A DNA stretch of 5,778 nucleotides from an uncultured Eubacteriales bacterium (GTDB taxonomy: Bacteria > Bacillota > Clostridia > Oscillospirales > Oscillospiraceae): the NCBI GenBank assembly GCA_900321335.1, contig ONVR01000336.1, forward strand, positions 1-5,778, given 5' to 3'. Under the pieces are notes generated by a model. The model saw only the letters and a list, made by a program, of their open reading frames with translations, did no database searches and was not told the origin of the DNA. A program made the position numbers and the translations under genes. How positions within the stretch are numbered: position 1 is the first letter of the stretch; every line of letters begins with the position of its first letter. Shown here in pieces: positions 5,070 to 5,778 of this stretch.

Positions 5070-5778
5070 ATGAAGACGAAAACAAACGGCAACGTCTCTG
5101 AAGAAGTAGTATGGCGAAAAAAATCTACGATCTGGGAAGTGTGGCACAGACTGAAGAAAAACAAGGTCGCTGTTGTATGTCTGTTCATTATCCTCGCGGT
5201 TGTTATCGTTGCAATCTTTGCAAAACAGATCGCACCCTATCCCTATGATCAGCAGGACTACACCAATATTTACGGCAAGTCATCCGCAGAGCACTGGCTC
5301 GGGACGGACGGACTGGGAAGAGATATTCTGAGCCGTTTGATCTACGGCGCTAGACAGTCCCTGCTGCTGGGTGTTGTATCCACGGCAATCGCTTCCGTCA
5401 TCGGCATCATCCTCGGTGCCATCGCCGGTTACTACGGCGGCTGGACAGACAACATCATCATGCGGTTCTTTGATATCTATCAGAGTATCCCCATGTTCCT
5501 GCTTTGCGTAACCCTTGCGGCTATTCTGGGACCGAGCCTCACAAACGCGACCATCGCCATCGGCATCAGTATGGTACCTGGCCCGGCGCGTATGATGAGA
5601 GCATCGATCCTGTCAATCAGAGAAAACGAGTATGTCGATGCTGCAAAATCCATCAACGCCAGCAGTGCGCATATCATTGCGAAGTACATTATCCCAAACG
5701 CGATCGCTCCCCTGATTGTGTTTATCACCATGAGCATTGGTATGAACGTTCTTTCCGGAGCTATGCTGAGCTTTATCG
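5070..5778 (+). CDS. ABC transporter permease, DppC/OppC-type, C-terminus cut by window end
   Basis: An open frame of 236 residues running off the window; about 50-65 residues are expected to be missing compared with full DppC proteins. It begins with a charged cytoplasmic stretch and the OppC N-terminal domain containing one membrane helix (about 33-52, ending 'IAPY'), followed by the family signature 'HWLGTDGLGRDILSRL' (75-90) and 'IYGARQSL' (91-98). Further membrane helices lie at about 99-121, 140-153, 157-172 and 208-229. The EAA loop reads EYVDAAKSINAS (187-198), with Asn196 where most family members have Gly. The ATG at 5070 directly follows the stop of the first permease; AGAAGGGAG (5051-5059) lies 10 nt upstream within that gene. 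It is the second half of the transport channel. The ATPases and the solute-binding protein would be expected downstream. Confidence 0.92.
   Translation, partial: MKTKTNGNVSEEVVWRKKSTIWEVWHRLKKNKVAVVCLFIILAVVIVAIFAKQIAPYPYDQQDYTNIYGKSSAEHWLGTDGLGRDILSRLIYGARQSLLLGVVSTAIASVIGIILGAIAGYYGGWTDNIIMRFFDIYQSIPMFLLCVTLAAILGPSLTNATIAIGISMVPGPARMMRASILSIRENEYVDAAKSINASSAHIIAKYIIPNAIAPLIVFITMSIGMNVLSGAMLSFI

Overview
The window looks like a piece of chromosome from an anaerobic Gram-positive bacterium of the Clostridia, perhaps a gut or rumen Lachnospiraceae/Oscillospiraceae type. This is an inference from moderate GC, strong AGGAGG-type ribosome binding sites, iron-sulfur redox proteins, and URO-D/MtaA-like proteins paired with a ferredoxin-type aldo/keto reductase. 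No RNA gene, insertion sequence, CRISPR array or phage gene was seen.

Layout, left to right. A small two-cluster ferredoxin (1-252, +) is followed by a 222-nt gap holding two strong hairpins, which separates it from a convergent gene. That gene (475-1467, -) encodes a URO-D/MtaA-like protein. A 275-nt AT-rich divergent region follows, with an extended -10 promoter facing left and an AT-rich 14-bp inverted repeat just ahead of the rightward gene. Rightward come a second, quite different URO-D/MtaA-like protein (1743-2738) and, 39 nt later, an aldo/keto reductase with two C-terminal [4Fe-4S] motifs (2778-3902). A 180-nt structured leader with a possible 25-codon ORF precedes two consecutive permease genes of a dipeptide/nickel-type (DppB/DppC) ABC transporter (4083-5069 and 5070 to the window end, partial).

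How the parts may work together (inference). URO-D superfamily proteins without the tetrapyrrole pathway around them are often cobamide-dependent methyltransferases, or relatives of them, that move methyl groups from methylated substrates. Iron-sulfur proteins can supply low-potential electrons for such chemistry or for reduction of the demethylated product, and a Dpp-type transporter could import the substrate. The window therefore resembles a small-molecule uptake and catabolism locus. No corrinoid protein, reductive activator, substrate-binding protein, transporter ATPase or regulator lies inside it, so the substrate and even the methyl-transfer role remain unproven. The two URO-D proteins also differ at the expected metal-binding site, which is the most interesting protein-level signal here.
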